From: Burkholderiales bacterium JOSHI_001
GTDB lineage: Bacteria > Pseudomonadota > Gammaproteobacteria > Burkholderiales > Burkholderiaceae_C
Assembly (NCBI GenBank): GCA_000244995.1
Contig: CM001438.1
Location: 3,000,090 to 3,064,089, forward strand
Direction of reading: 5' to 3'
DNA length: 64,000 nt
Of the stretch, positions 44,301 through 51,977 are shown piece by piece (positions within the stretch are counted from its first letter, which is position 1; every line of letters begins with the position of its first letter). The notes under the pieces are model-generated. The model was not told the origin of the DNA. It ran no database searches and saw only the letters and a program-made list of their open reading frames with translations. The translations under genes and the position numbers were made by a program.

Positions 44301-44405
44301 GATGGCCGGGAATGCCGAAGGCGAATGGCTGCAGTGGAGCATCCCCAAAATTGATGACGGCTTCAGGGCAGCGAGACCGCGGACCTTGTCGACAAGCCGC
44401 GACCC
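44301..44405 (+). repeat. 105-bp direct repeat, copy 2 (IS91-element end sequence)
   Basis: Identical over all 105 bases to 31512-31616. It lies 222 bases upstream of the recombinase start, i.e. on the transposase 5' side, where an IS91 element has its terminal (terIS) end. A plus-strand open frame crosses it but is not supported as a gene. The 440-base gap 44079-44518 otherwise holds only a palindrome. Confidence 0.9.
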
Positions 44406-44445
44406 ATTGGCGACGACCACCCGCGCGGTAAGCTGACGCTCGCTA

Positions 44446-44463
44446 CACCCCTGCGCAGGGGTG
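44446..44463. repeat. 18-bp perfect palindrome CACCCCTGC/GCAGGGGTG
   Basis: A perfectly self-complementary 18-mer, 40 bases beyond the 105-bp repeat and 55 bases downstream of the ZIP gene stop. It could be the hairpin of the transposon end or a transcription stop for the ZIP gene. There is no T-run on either strand, so the role is open. Confidence 0.5.
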
Positions 44464-44518
44464 CCGGCAGCCCGGACCGGGCGAAGCCGCCCAGAAGGTC
44501 ACCGTCGGTTATGCGCCG

Positions 44519-45307
44519 CTAGCCAAGCAGTTCATGCACGTGGTGCGAGAGGTGGATCAGCAGCAGGCCCGCTGAAAAGGGCAACGCACGCTCGACTGCA
44601 AGGCGCTGCCGCCACGCAGCGCCGAACAGGCTCGGCGAATGAGCGAGCGCAACGTAGAACATGGCCGCCGCCGCCACCGCCAGCGCGACAGGCATCAGCA
44701 GCGACACCGCAGGGGCCCACCACCACACGAGCGCGCCGCCGACCAAGGTGCCGGTTCCGGTGCCCAAAGTGATCAGCAACGCGCGCAGCGGATGGTGACC
44801 CGCCCGCACAAGCAGCGTCACGACGGCGATGCGGCGCGGCACCTCGTGGATCGCCACCGCCATCGTGGCGACGCTGCCGGGCACCACCCCCAACGCCAGC
44901 GCGCCACCAATGACGGCGCCGTCGACGACGCTGTGCACAAAGTCACCGACCCAGAGCAGCACACCGCGCCGCGCCGGCGGCACCGGCGCATCTTGCGCAG
45001 CATGGCCGGCCGAGCCTGACCTGCCGGCGTGTGGATGCCCAACGCAGGGGCAGACGCGGTCGAGCCACCAACTGCCCAGCAGGGCGACGGCGAACAACGC
45101 CGTGAGCGTGACGAAGCTGCCCGTCGCCTCCCACAGGTGAGGCAGCAGGTCCAGGAGCACAGTGCCGACGAGCACGCCCATCGCGAAGCTGAGCAGGCGT
45201 GGGCCGGTCGGCTGCGCTCGCGGCCGCAACAGCACGAAGGCGGCAGCGCCGAGGCCGGCAGCGTTGGCCAGCAGACAGGCGGTGAGTACGACATCGATGC
45301 CAGTCAT
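44519..45307 (-). CDS. ZIP-family metal transporter
   Basis: A 262-residue eight-helix permease of the ZIP (zinc/iron import) family. Family motifs are LLDLLPHLWEA (about 47-57), FVHSVVDGAVIGGAL (about 142-156, the helix IV metal site) and AIHEVPRRIAVV (about 171-182, helix V). The helix V motif lacks the second acidic/His residue of the usual HEIPQE/HEIPHE, so the binuclear site may be altered. CPCVGHPHAGRSG lies in the variable loop. The ATG at 45307 has GGAGGAGGG in front. A three-site operator array lies 200 bases upstream and matches one in front of the formamidase operon. Confidence 0.82.
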   Translation of the reverse strand: MTGIDVVLTACLLANAAGLGAAAFVLLRPRAQPTGPRLLSFAMGVLVGTVLLDLLPHLWEATGSFVTLTALFAVALLGSWWLDRVCPCVGHPHAGRSGSAGHAAQDAPVPPARRGVLLWVGDFVHSVVDGAVIGGALALGVVPGSVATMAVAIHEVPRRIAVVTLLVRAGHHPLRALLITLGTGTGTLVGGALVWWWAPAVSLLMPVALAVAAAAMFYVALAHSPSLFGAAWRQRLAVERALPFSAGLLLIHLSHHVHELLG

Positions 45308-45509
45308 GGCGGATTCCCTCCTCCAGGAGCCGTCACGGACATTTGCCGTGGGTGCGGCGGCCACGCTGCCGACCCAGGATGGCCGGCCGCCGTGGCGGCG
45401 ACGGCATGTCGGATCCTAGGCGGCGCACCGTGGGGGCGAATCCCCTCGTACGGGCACGCCAGCTCACCAGCACGCAGCAGGCTGGGGACAGCGTGCAGGG
45501 TGATCCACA

Positions 45510-45574
45510 CTCACCTTCGCAGGTCATGGCGCCTCACCCACTCGGGTGAGAACCGCTTCACCCGCAACGGTGAG
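45510..45574. promoter_or_regulatory. Operator array upstream of the ZIP gene: three 18-bp inverted repeats
   Basis: Sites start at 45510 (CTCACCT-TCGC-AGGTCAT), 45533 (CTCACCC-ACTC-GGGTGAG, perfect 7-4-7) and 45557 (TTCACCC-GCAA-CGGTGAG). The steps are 23 and 24 bases, about two helix turns. The same motif with the same 23/24 steps occurs at 53767-53831 before fmdB. A dimeric regulator bound to one face of the DNA is implied; the LuxR-type protein encoded next door is the best candidate. Confidence 0.8.
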
Positions 45575-45603
45575 ATCGTCGAGCTGCCACTTTCGCGCGC
45601 CTG

Positions 45604-46755
45604 CTAAGGAAGCGTCGGGCACACGCGCGCGTGCAGATGAACGAGCTCCATCTGCCCGTGGGTGTCTGTCTTCTGGAAGATCTGCTTCAGGTGGCTGCGC
45701 ACTGTGTTCTCCGACAGGTTCAGCGACTGCGCGATCGTCGACAGAGATTGGCCCGCGAAGACGAGCGCGCTCACCTTCGACTGCGCCGCCGTGAGCTCGT
45801 ACTGGCGCGCGAACACGCAGGTTGCCGGGTTATGGCCCGAGTGGCTGCCGCGCACGGCCAGCATCACCAGGCCGCGGCTTGCTCCGACCTGCCGGCAAAA
45901 GGCCTGGCCGGCAGCCCGCACCACCACCACCACCGGCGGTTGCGACGGCGCGTTCGCCAGCGTCAACACTTCCGGCACGACGCCGTCTTTCGAGGTGCCG
46001 TCGCGCGCCACGCGGGCGATCGCTTCGCTGAGCAGCCGCCGTTCGCCCGGACTGGCCGCCACCAGGCGCGCATCGTCGAGTTGCAGGCCCTGGCGGCGCT
46101 CCAGCAGCAGCCGCGCCGCCGGATTGCTGTAGATCGGCTCGCCGTCAGTGGTGACAAGGATGGTCGGGTTCGCGTCATGGTCGGACAGACCCAGCAACGC
46201 CTGCGCCAGGTCGTTCGCCTCCTGCCACCGCCACTGGCTCTGCAGCGACAACGTGACGTGGTCGAGCAGGCCCACCAGCTCGGCCTTTTCGCGCGCGCCA
46301 AACGGCGCTTGCGTCTCGGCGCGGTACGCGGCGAGCACGTGTGCGCAGCGCGGGCGCCGGTCCACCACGCCGCACAGCAGATGCAGCAGGCCGCGCGGCT
46401 GCAGGAACCCACGATAGAAGTCGGTGCGGCGCAGATCGGCATGGCTGATCAGTTCGTCACCGGTCATCACGCGGCCCGGCACGTAATCCTCGCTGGACAG
46501 GAACCAGGGGTTGCGCGCCGAGAACTCGGCCATGCCGCCGCTGAATGCCCGGCTGCCGGGCGATTCGAACATCAACGAATCGGAGCCGGTGACGAACTCG
46601 TGCCGGCCGAGCGTGACAACGCGGGCGTCCAGATGCGCACGCATGCGCTCCAAGACGTCTGGCCAATCGCCCACGTTCACGGCCGCAGCATGGATGGCAC
46701 GCACCAGCGACGCCGTCGCAGGCATGCCTTCGGGACCGGTGTTCAACCTCGCCAT
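45604..46755 (-). CDS. LuxR-type (FixJ/NarL HTH) transcriptional regulator
   Basis: A 383-residue protein from ATG 46755 (a GTG at 46833 would add 26). The N-terminal ~180 residues are helical and of unknown fold. A PAS-like segment (NPTILVTTDGEPIYSNPAAR, about 196-215) follows, and the C-terminal 60 residues are a LuxR helix-turn-helix (LTAAQSKVSALVFAGQSLST then IAQSLNLSENTVRSHLKQIF). It is not a receiver-domain protein. It is divergent from the sensor-kinase gene and lies between the two operator arrays, so it is the likely regulator of the ZIP gene and the formamidase operon. The effector is unknown, possibly an amide. Confidence 0.82.
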   Translation of the reverse strand: MARLNTGPEGMPATASLVRAIHAAAVNVGDWPDVLERMRAHLDARVVTLGRHEFVTGSDSLMFESPGSRAFSGGMAEFSARNPWFLSSEDYVPGRVMTGDELISHADLRRTDFYRGFLQPRGLLHLLCGVVDRRPRCAHVLAAYRAETQAPFGAREKAELVGLLDHVTLSLQSQWRWQEANDLAQALLGLSDHDANPTILVTTDGEPIYSNPAARLLLERRQGLQLDDARLVAASPGERRLLSEAIARVARDGTSKDGVVPEVLTLANAPSQPPVVVVVRAAGQAFCRQVGASRGLVMLAVRGSHSGHNPATCVFARQYELTAAQSKVSALVFAGQSLSTIAQSLNLSENTVRSHLKQIFQKTDTHGQMELVHLHARVCPTLP

Positions 46756-46883
46756 GGATTTTGCTTCGCTCGTGTCCCGAGCCTGCGTCGGCCGCCGCCT
46801 GAGCGGCGCGGGCAGATCCGGCGTCCCAGACACTGCGTCAGCGCCTGAGGAATCCTGCGAATTCTCACTGTCGCCGACGGCCT

Positions 46884-46900
46884 GTCAATTGGCGATTGAC
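46884..46900. promoter_or_regulatory. Palindrome GTCAAT-N5-ATTGAC between regulator and sensor-kinase genes
   Basis: A perfect 6-5-6 inverted repeat in the divergent region, unlike the cTCACCC-type sites. It may control the LuxR-type gene, the sensor-kinase gene, or both. Confidence 0.45.
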
Positions 46901-47009
46901 CACCCCAGGCCCCGGCCGCCATGCGGTCAAACAGGGGGACATCCGGCGCGCCGGTTGGGATACGCTTGCCAATCCCGGTAAATGCACGTCGACAGGAGTG
47001 GCGCGGGCA

Positions 47010-49754
47010 ATGCTGCGAGTCAGGCGCGAGTACCAGTCGTGGGTTGCCAAGGAGTCGCTCGAAGACTATGCGCTGCGCTACGCCGCAAGCTCGTACCGGC
47101 GCTGGTCACCCGCAACCGTGGCCAATACCGCCATCGGGGGCATCTCGTTCTTGGCGCTGGAGGCCATTGGCGCCAGCATCACGCTGAGCTACGGCTTCCA
47201 GAACGCGATGCTGGCGATCGTCGTCGTCTCGATCGTCATCTTCGTCGTCAGCCTTCCGATCGCGTATTGGTGCAGCGTTGCCAACGTCGACATCGACCTG
47301 CTGACTCGCGGTGCGGGCTTCGGCTACATCGGCTCGACGATCACGTCGCTGATCTACGCGACCTTCACATTCATATTCTTCGCCATCGAGACGGCGATCT
47401 GGGCGCAGGCGCTGCAGCTTGCCTTCGGCCTCAGCCTGCCAGTGGGCTACCTGCTGTGTTCGCTCGTCATCATCCCGCTCGTGTTCTTTGGCGTCACCTC
47501 GATCAACAAGCTGCAGGCATGGACGCAGCCGATCTGGGTGGTGATGCTGGTCGCACCTTTCGCCTTCATCCTTGTCAAGGACCCTGCGTTGCTGACGGCC
47601 TGGACGGCCTATCCCGGGCTCGACGGCAACAGCGGCGGCATCAATTTGCTGATGTTCGGCGCCGCATCGGGCGTGCTCTTCTCGCTGGTAGCGCAGATCG
47701 GCGAGCAGGCCGACTACCTGCGCTTCCTGCCCGACCGCACCGCCGCCAATCGCCGCGCCTGGTGGACGGCACTGCTCACGGCAGGACCGGGCTGGATCGT
47801 CATTGGGGCGCTGAAGGTGGCCGCGGGCAGCCTGCTGGCTGTGCTGGCGCTTCGCATGGGCAGCAGCGCGGCGCAGGCCGTGGAGCCAGTGCACATGTTC
47901 GTGCATGCCTACCAGCAGGTGGTGGGCGACCCGGTGCTGGCCGTCGCACTGGCGGCCATTTTTGTCACCGTGTCGCAGGTCAAGATCAACGTGACGAACG
48001 CCTACAGCGGCTCGCTCGCATGGTCGAACTGCTTCGTTCGTCTGGCGCACTACCATCCCGGACGCGTCGTCTGGCTGGTGTTCAACGTGGTCATCGCGCT
48101 TCTGCTGTCGTTGATGGGCATCTTCGAGACGCTCGAGGCGGTCCTCTCGGTTTACTCCTCGGTGGCAATTGCCTGGATCGGTGCCCTGGTCGCCGACCTC
48201 GTCGTGCTCAAGCGCACCGGCATCAGCCCCCGATACATCGAGTTCAAGCGCGGCCATCTCTACAACTTCAACCCGGTCGGCTGCGGTGGCACAGTGATTG
48301 CCGCGGTGGTCGCGCTGCTTGCCTACGCTGGCGTCTTCGGCGCCGCCGGCCGCGCGTTCTTCGGCTTCATCGCCCTCGGCGTGTCGTTCGTGTCTGCCAT
48401 CGCGATCGCTTACGCGACGCGCGGGCGCTACTACATCGCTCGGCGCGACGAGCACTATCGCGACCAACCGGCGCCGTCGCTTGTTGAGTGCTGCATCTGC
48501 GAACGCGAGTACGAGGCGCCTGACATGACGCACTGCCCGTTCTACAGCGGGCCGCTTTGCTCGCTGTGCTGCGGGCTGGAGCTGCACTGTCACGACTACT
48601 GCAAGCGGCCGGCGTCCGCAGGGGCGGCCGGCGCTGCGGACGCCGATGGCGTCTTGCACTTCCAGCCGCACGTGCTTCGCCGCTTTGGCCGCTTCCTGGG
48701 CCTGCTCAGCGTCACCGCGGCCCTCCTTGGCGCCGCGTTCCTGCTGACCTATCGCTTCATGGACCTGCACGACGTGACGAATCGCGCGAGCCTGGTGAAC
48801 GTGATGACGCACCTGTATGTCGCGACGCTGGCTGTCGCGTCGCTCGGCATCTGGTGGATCGTGCTGTCGCAGGAGAGTCAGGAGCAGTCCAAACGCGAGT
48901 TGCTTGAATCGATGCAGCACCTGGAACGTACGCGCGCCAGTCTCGTCGAGACCGAGAAGCTCGCGTCGCTGGGCGGCCTGGTCGCTGGCGTCGCGCACGA
49001 GCTCAACACGCCGGTCGGCATCTCGGTCAGCACCGCGTCGTACCTGAGCGACCGCACCGTGGCGGCGCAAGCACTGCAGAAGACAGGCCGCTTCGATGCG
49101 CCGGCGCTGGAGACCTACCTGCGCGATGCCGCCGAAGCGGCACGCCTGCTGCTCTCCAACGCGAAGCGCGTGGCGCAGTTGGTGCTGAACTTCAAGCAGC
49201 TGGCTGTGGACCGCATCAGCGAAGCGCGACGCCGCTTCGACCTTCGCGCGCTGGTCGAGGACACGCTGCGCGATCTTCGGCCGCGCCTGGCGGAGGCTGG
49301 CGCCGAGGTACGCATCGACATCGCGCCGGGCATCGAGCTGGAGAGCTATCCGGTCGCGCTGGCGCAGGTGGTGACGAATCTGGCCATCAATTCGACGCAG
49401 CACGCGTTCGATGCCGACCGCCCGGGCGGCTGCATAACCGTGCGCGCGCACGTCGCGGACGACGACGAGGTGCGGCTGGAACTCATCGACGACGGCCGTG
49501 GCATAGAACCGGTGCTGCAGGCGCGCGTCTTCGAGCCGTTCTTCACGACGCGTCGTGGGGCGGGCGGCAGCGGCCTTGGCCTGTACATCGTCAACCAGAT
49601 CGTGACGCGGCAGCTCGGTGGCACCATCGCGCTGGAGAGCGACCCTGGGCGCGGCGTGCGCTTCGTCGCCCACTTCCCCCGTGTCGCCCGGCGATCGGCG
49701 GACGTCGGTCGCATGCTCGGGGCGTTGCCCAGGACCCTATCCGATGAACGCTGA
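47010..49754 (+). CDS. NCS1-type permease fused to histidine kinase (transporter-sensor)
   Basis: A 914-residue protein from ATG 47010 (AGGAG 12 bases ahead). Residues ~20-480 are a twelve-helix permease resembling the cytosine/purine/allantoin (NCS1) family (VANTAIGGISFLALEAIGAS; LTRGAGFGYIGSTITSLIYA). Then comes a Cys/His-rich cluster (CCICEREYEAPDMTHCPFYS followed by further CxxCC and HCHDYC, about 492-535), two more membrane helices (about 560-625) and a kinase part. The latter has an H-box GVAHELNTPVGISVS with phosphoacceptor His663, an N-box (NLAINSTQHAFD) and G-boxes DDGRGIEP and GGSGLGLYIV. It probably senses a nitrogen compound during or by transport and phosphorylates the response regulator encoded next. 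The ligand is inferred to be an amide. Confidence 0.85.
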   Translation: MLRVRREYQSWVAKESLEDYALRYAASSYRRWSPATVANTAIGGISFLALEAIGASITLSYGFQNAMLAIVVVSIVIFVVSLPIAYWCSVANVDIDLLTRGAGFGYIGSTITSLIYATFTFIFFAIETAIWAQALQLAFGLSLPVGYLLCSLVIIPLVFFGVTSINKLQAWTQPIWVVMLVAPFAFILVKDPALLTAWTAYPGLDGNSGGINLLMFGAASGVLFSLVAQIGEQADYLRFLPDRTAANRRAWWTALLTAGPGWIVIGALKVAAGSLLAVLALRMGSSAAQAVEPVHMFVHAYQQVVGDPVLAVALAAIFVTVSQVKINVTNAYSGSLAWSNCFVRLAHYHPGRVVWLVFNVVIALLLSLMGIFETLEAVLSVYSSVAIAWIGALVADLVVLKRTGISPRYIEFKRGHLYNFNPVGCGGTVIAAVVALLAYAGVFGAAGRAFFGFIALGVSFVSAIAIAYATRGRYYIARRDEHYRDQPAPSLVECCICEREYEAPDMTHCPFYSGPLCSLCCGLELHCHDYCKRPASAGAAGAADADGVLHFQPHVLRRFGRFLGLLSVTAALLGAAFLLTYRFMDLHDVTNRASLVNVMTHLYVATLAVASLGIWWIVLSQESQEQSKRELLESMQHLERTRASLVETEKLASLGGLVAGVAHELNTPVGISVSTASYLSDRTVAAQALQKTGRFDAPALETYLRDAAEAARLLLSNAKRVAQLVLNFKQLAVDRISEARRRFDLRALVEDTLRDLRPRLAEAGAEVRIDIAPGIELESYPVALAQVVTNLAINSTQHAFDADRPGGCITVRAHVADDDEVRLELIDDGRGIEPVLQARVFEPFFTTRRGAGGSGLGLYIVNQIVTRQLGGTIALESDPGRGVRFVAHFPRVARRSADVGRMLGALPRTLSDER

Positions 49755-51021
49755 AGCGCCGCCACCCACCGACCCCACGCGCTGGCGCGTGCTGCTTGTC
49801 GACGACGAACCGGCCGTGCACGAGATGTCGCGCCTGATCCTCGCCGGCCTCGCTTTCGAGGGCCGCGAAGTCGAGTTGCTGAGCGCTGACTCGGCCGCAC
49901 AGGCGCGCGAACTGCTGGCGCGCCACGCCGACATCGCGTTGGCCTTGCTCGACGTCGTGATGGAGACCGACGATGCCGGCATCGCACTGGTCCAACACAT
50001 CCGCGAGCAGCGGCGCGACATCGACATGCAGATCGTGCTGCGCACCGGCCAGCCCGGCGTGGCGCCCGAGAGCGAGATCATGGGTCGGTACGAGATCAAC
50101 GGCTATTTCGTGAAGACCGAGATCACTGCGCAGCGCCTGCACTCGATCGTCATCTCGGCGCTTCGCGGCTATCGCCACGCGCGCTCGTTGCGGGGACATG
50201 CGGGCCTCGCCGGTCGGGCCGCGGCGGCGCCGCACGAACCGGCGCGCGTGGCGCTGGCCGCCGAGCTTGCCGGTCTGGACGAGCGCGATGCCGTGCTGAT
50301 GCAGGCGCAACCGGAGGTGGCCCTTGCCTCGAACCAGGTCATCGGCATCGAACTGGTGCCGCACTGGAAGACGTCGCTGGGTCTTCTGCCTGCGGCACGC
50401 GTCGGCGCCGCATGGTCTGACGACGCGACCCGCATGCGCATTGTCGAGTTCATGCTGGCGCAGGCCTGCTTCTGGGGTCGCGCCTGGCAGGCTGGTCAGG
50501 GCAGGCCCTTGACGGTGTCGATACCGCTAGTTGGCGAGGCGCTCTGCGACTGCGCCACACTCGACGCCGTACTGAGGTCGACCCGCGCGTCCGGCCTGCC
50601 TCCCGGCACGCTGGACCTGCTTGTCAGCGAAGCCGCGCTGCTCGGCGACACGGTCGGCATCCGCGAAGCCGTGGCCGCCGTGCGCGCCGAGGGTGTAAGC
50701 CTGACACTGGTGGACTTCGGCGCGCAGACGATCTCGCTGCAGCGCCTGAACCACCTCGTCCCCGACCGGCTTAAGATCCACCGCCTTTTCGTGCGCGGCG
50801 TCGTCCATGCACCCGAACGCATGGCACTCGCGCGCTCGTTGATCGCACTTTCGCAGACACTGAGCATCGTGTCCGTCGCCGACGGCGTTTCCACGGATGC
50901 CGACGCGCAGTTCTTCAAGTGGGAAGGCTGCGACATCGGCCAGGGCGACGCACTGGCGCCGGCATGCGCGCCGGCCGATGTGGCGGACTTCCTGCACCAC
51001 GGCAGGCGGGCCTCGCACTAG
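49744..51021 (+). CDS. Response regulator: receiver domain plus degenerate EAL-like domain
   Basis: A 425-residue protein whose start overlaps the sensor-kinase gene by 11 bases. The receiver domain (about 1-140) has the acidic pair Asp20-Asp21, phosphoacceptor Asp70 (ALLDVVMET) and the Lys in GYFVKTEI. The C-terminal ~240 residues resemble a cyclic-di-GMP phosphodiesterase EAL domain (IGIELVPHW; LVDFGAQTISLQRLNHLVPD). However, the metal-binding Asp that follows as KID in active enzymes is His (LKIHRLFV), so it is likely inactive and may bind a partner or c-di-GMP. No DNA-binding domain is present. Confidence 0.82.
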   Translation: MNAEAPPPTDPTRWRVLLVDDEPAVHEMSRLILAGLAFEGREVELLSADSAAQARELLARHADIALALLDVVMETDDAGIALVQHIREQRRDIDMQIVLRTGQPGVAPESEIMGRYEINGYFVKTEITAQRLHSIVISALRGYRHARSLRGHAGLAGRAAAAPHEPARVALAAELAGLDERDAVLMQAQPEVALASNQVIGIELVPHWKTSLGLLPAARVGAAWSDDATRMRIVEFMLAQACFWGRAWQAGQGRPLTVSIPLVGEALCDCATLDAVLRSTRASGLPPGTLDLLVSEAALLGDTVGIREAVAAVRAEGVSLTLVDFGAQTISLQRLNHLVPDRLKIHRLFVRGVVHAPERMALARSLIALSQTLSIVSVADGVSTDADAQFFKWEGCDIGQGDALAPACAPADVADFLHHGRRASH

Positions 51022-51063
51022 CAACCGAGTGCGCTGATCGTGCGAGGCCACCCGGTTGGGCCT

Positions 51064-51300
51064 TCAGTGCGCGTGCATGCAGCCCAACCCGCAAGCCGCG
51101 CGCCACGGCACGCGCTGCCCGTTCGACGCTGTCGGCCGCAACCAGCCGCCGGGAGCGGCGCCTCCAAGGAACGGCGCCGACAGCGATCGTGGCGACGGCG
51201 TGCCACAGACCGGACACGGTCGCGCAGTGGTGGACTCGGCCATCGGCCGGATCTCCCGGAAGTCGCCGCAATCGGAGCATTGATAGTCGTACAGAGGCAT
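51064..51300 (-). CDS. FmdB-family zinc-ribbon protein
   Basis: A 78-residue protein with the FmdB start MPLYDYQCSDCGDFREIRPM and both zinc knuckles (CSDCG and CPVCG), then a basic tail with further Cys and a terminal CMHAH. FmdB proteins accompany formamidase/acetamidase genes and are thought to act in their regulation. It is on the same strand as, and 40 bases behind, the amide-channel gene. The tail Cys/His could add a metal site. Confidence 0.82.
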   Translation of the reverse strand: MPLYDYQCSDCGDFREIRPMAESTTARPCPVCGTPSPRSLSAPFLGGAAPGGWLRPTASNGQRVPWRAACGLGCMHAH

Positions 51301-51340
51301 CGGACGTAACTCCTGGTGTGCTGCGGTGACGTCGCCCCAT

Positions 51341-51853
51341 CTACTGCAGCAGTCCGTTCAGCAGCAGGTAGCCGGGTAGCCACCCGGTGAACACGCCCTC
51401 GGCCAGCGTGACGCCGCCGACGAACTTGGCGATGGGCTTCTTCAGCGCCAGCAGGACAAAGAAGAGGAACCAAAGAAATGCCCAGGCCGCCCAGCAGATC
51501 GCGAACCAGTAGCCCCAGGTGGTGTTGGCGCCAGCCAGTGTCTGCAGCGTCACCGGCACCGCCGTGATGGCGACAAACAAGCTGAACCAGCCGAGCCCGC
51601 GACCATCAGCGCCATTCGTCCGGTTGGCCGCCACCCAGAGGTAGGTGAAGGTGAACAGCAAGGTCAGCGCCGCGGCTTTGATCGATCCGGCATCGGCGCC
51701 GGGTCCGAACGCGAGGAACAGACAGGCCAGCAGCGTGATGCCGCCGACGAGGTAGTTGATGATCGAAATCTCGTTGTCGCCGATGCGGCCCAGCAGCCAG
51801 AGGCCGTTGAGGCACAGCACGGCGCCGACGAAGAACAGAACAAGCCCCAGCAT
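51341..51853 (-). CDS. amiS: AmiS/UreI-family amide/urea channel
   Basis: A 170-residue six-helix inner-membrane protein (LGLVLFFVGAVLCLNGLWLL start; IINYLVGGITLL; FTYLWVAANRTNGADGRGLG; WFAICWAAWAFLWFLFFVLL). This is the AmiS/UreI family, which passes urea or short-chain amides. With formamidase upstream on the same strand it most likely admits formamide. The ATG at 51853 is the only start that leaves the first helix at the N-terminus. Confidence 0.9.
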   Translation of the reverse strand: MLGLVLFFVGAVLCLNGLWLLGRIGDNEISIINYLVGGITLLACLFLAFGPGADAGSIKAAALTLLFTFTYLWVAANRTNGADGRGLGWFSLFVAITAVPVTLQTLAGANTTWGYWFAICWAAWAFLWFLFFVLLALKKPIAKFVGGVTLAEGVFTGWLPGYLLLNGLLQ

Positions 51854-51891
51854 GGCGTATCCCCTCAGTGTGTTGCTCGGAGCCGATGGCC

Positions 51892-51918
51892 GGCGCCGGT
51901 CCACTGCGGACCGGCGCC
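51892..51918. promoter_or_regulatory. Strong perfect hairpin between formamidase and channel genes
   Basis: An 11-bp perfect stem GGCGCCGGTCC/GGACCGGCGCC closes a five-base loop, 59 bases after the formamidase stop and 38 bases before the channel ATG (minus strand). There is no T-run, so it is more likely an RNA-stability or expression-ratio element than a terminator. Confidence 0.6.
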
Positions 51919-51977
51919 AAACCTTCGGCGGATCTTTCAGCCGCCCGTGGACGTCTGGTCGCCTGCGCAGCGCGCCG

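Larger units (their letters stand above)
41949..44405 (-). mobile_element. IS91-type element with tyrosine recombinase and HUH transposase (ends not mapped)
   Basis: Two genes on the minus strand, a tyrosine recombinase followed 12 bases later by an HUH (Y1-type) transposase, form the element. Its upstream (right) side carries the 105-bp repeat that also occurs at 31512. Some IS91 relatives are known to carry such an extra recombinase gene. IS91 elements move by rolling-circle transposition without making target duplications and can carry neighbouring DNA along. The left end is not identified, so the coordinates are minimal. Confidence 0.75.

Noticed and set aside
44005-44436. Plus-strand open frame of 143 codons running through the 105-bp repeat
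   Set aside because: It overlaps the recombinase start region on the other strand, shows no domain or ribosome binding site, and the same DNA at 31512 hits a stop immediately after the repeat. It is transposon-end DNA, not a gene.
47106-49673. 855-codon minus-strand open frame opposite the permease-kinase gene
   Set aside because: Antisense shadow; composition is Arg/His/Gln/Asp-rich without domains, whereas the plus frame has clear permease and kinase motifs.
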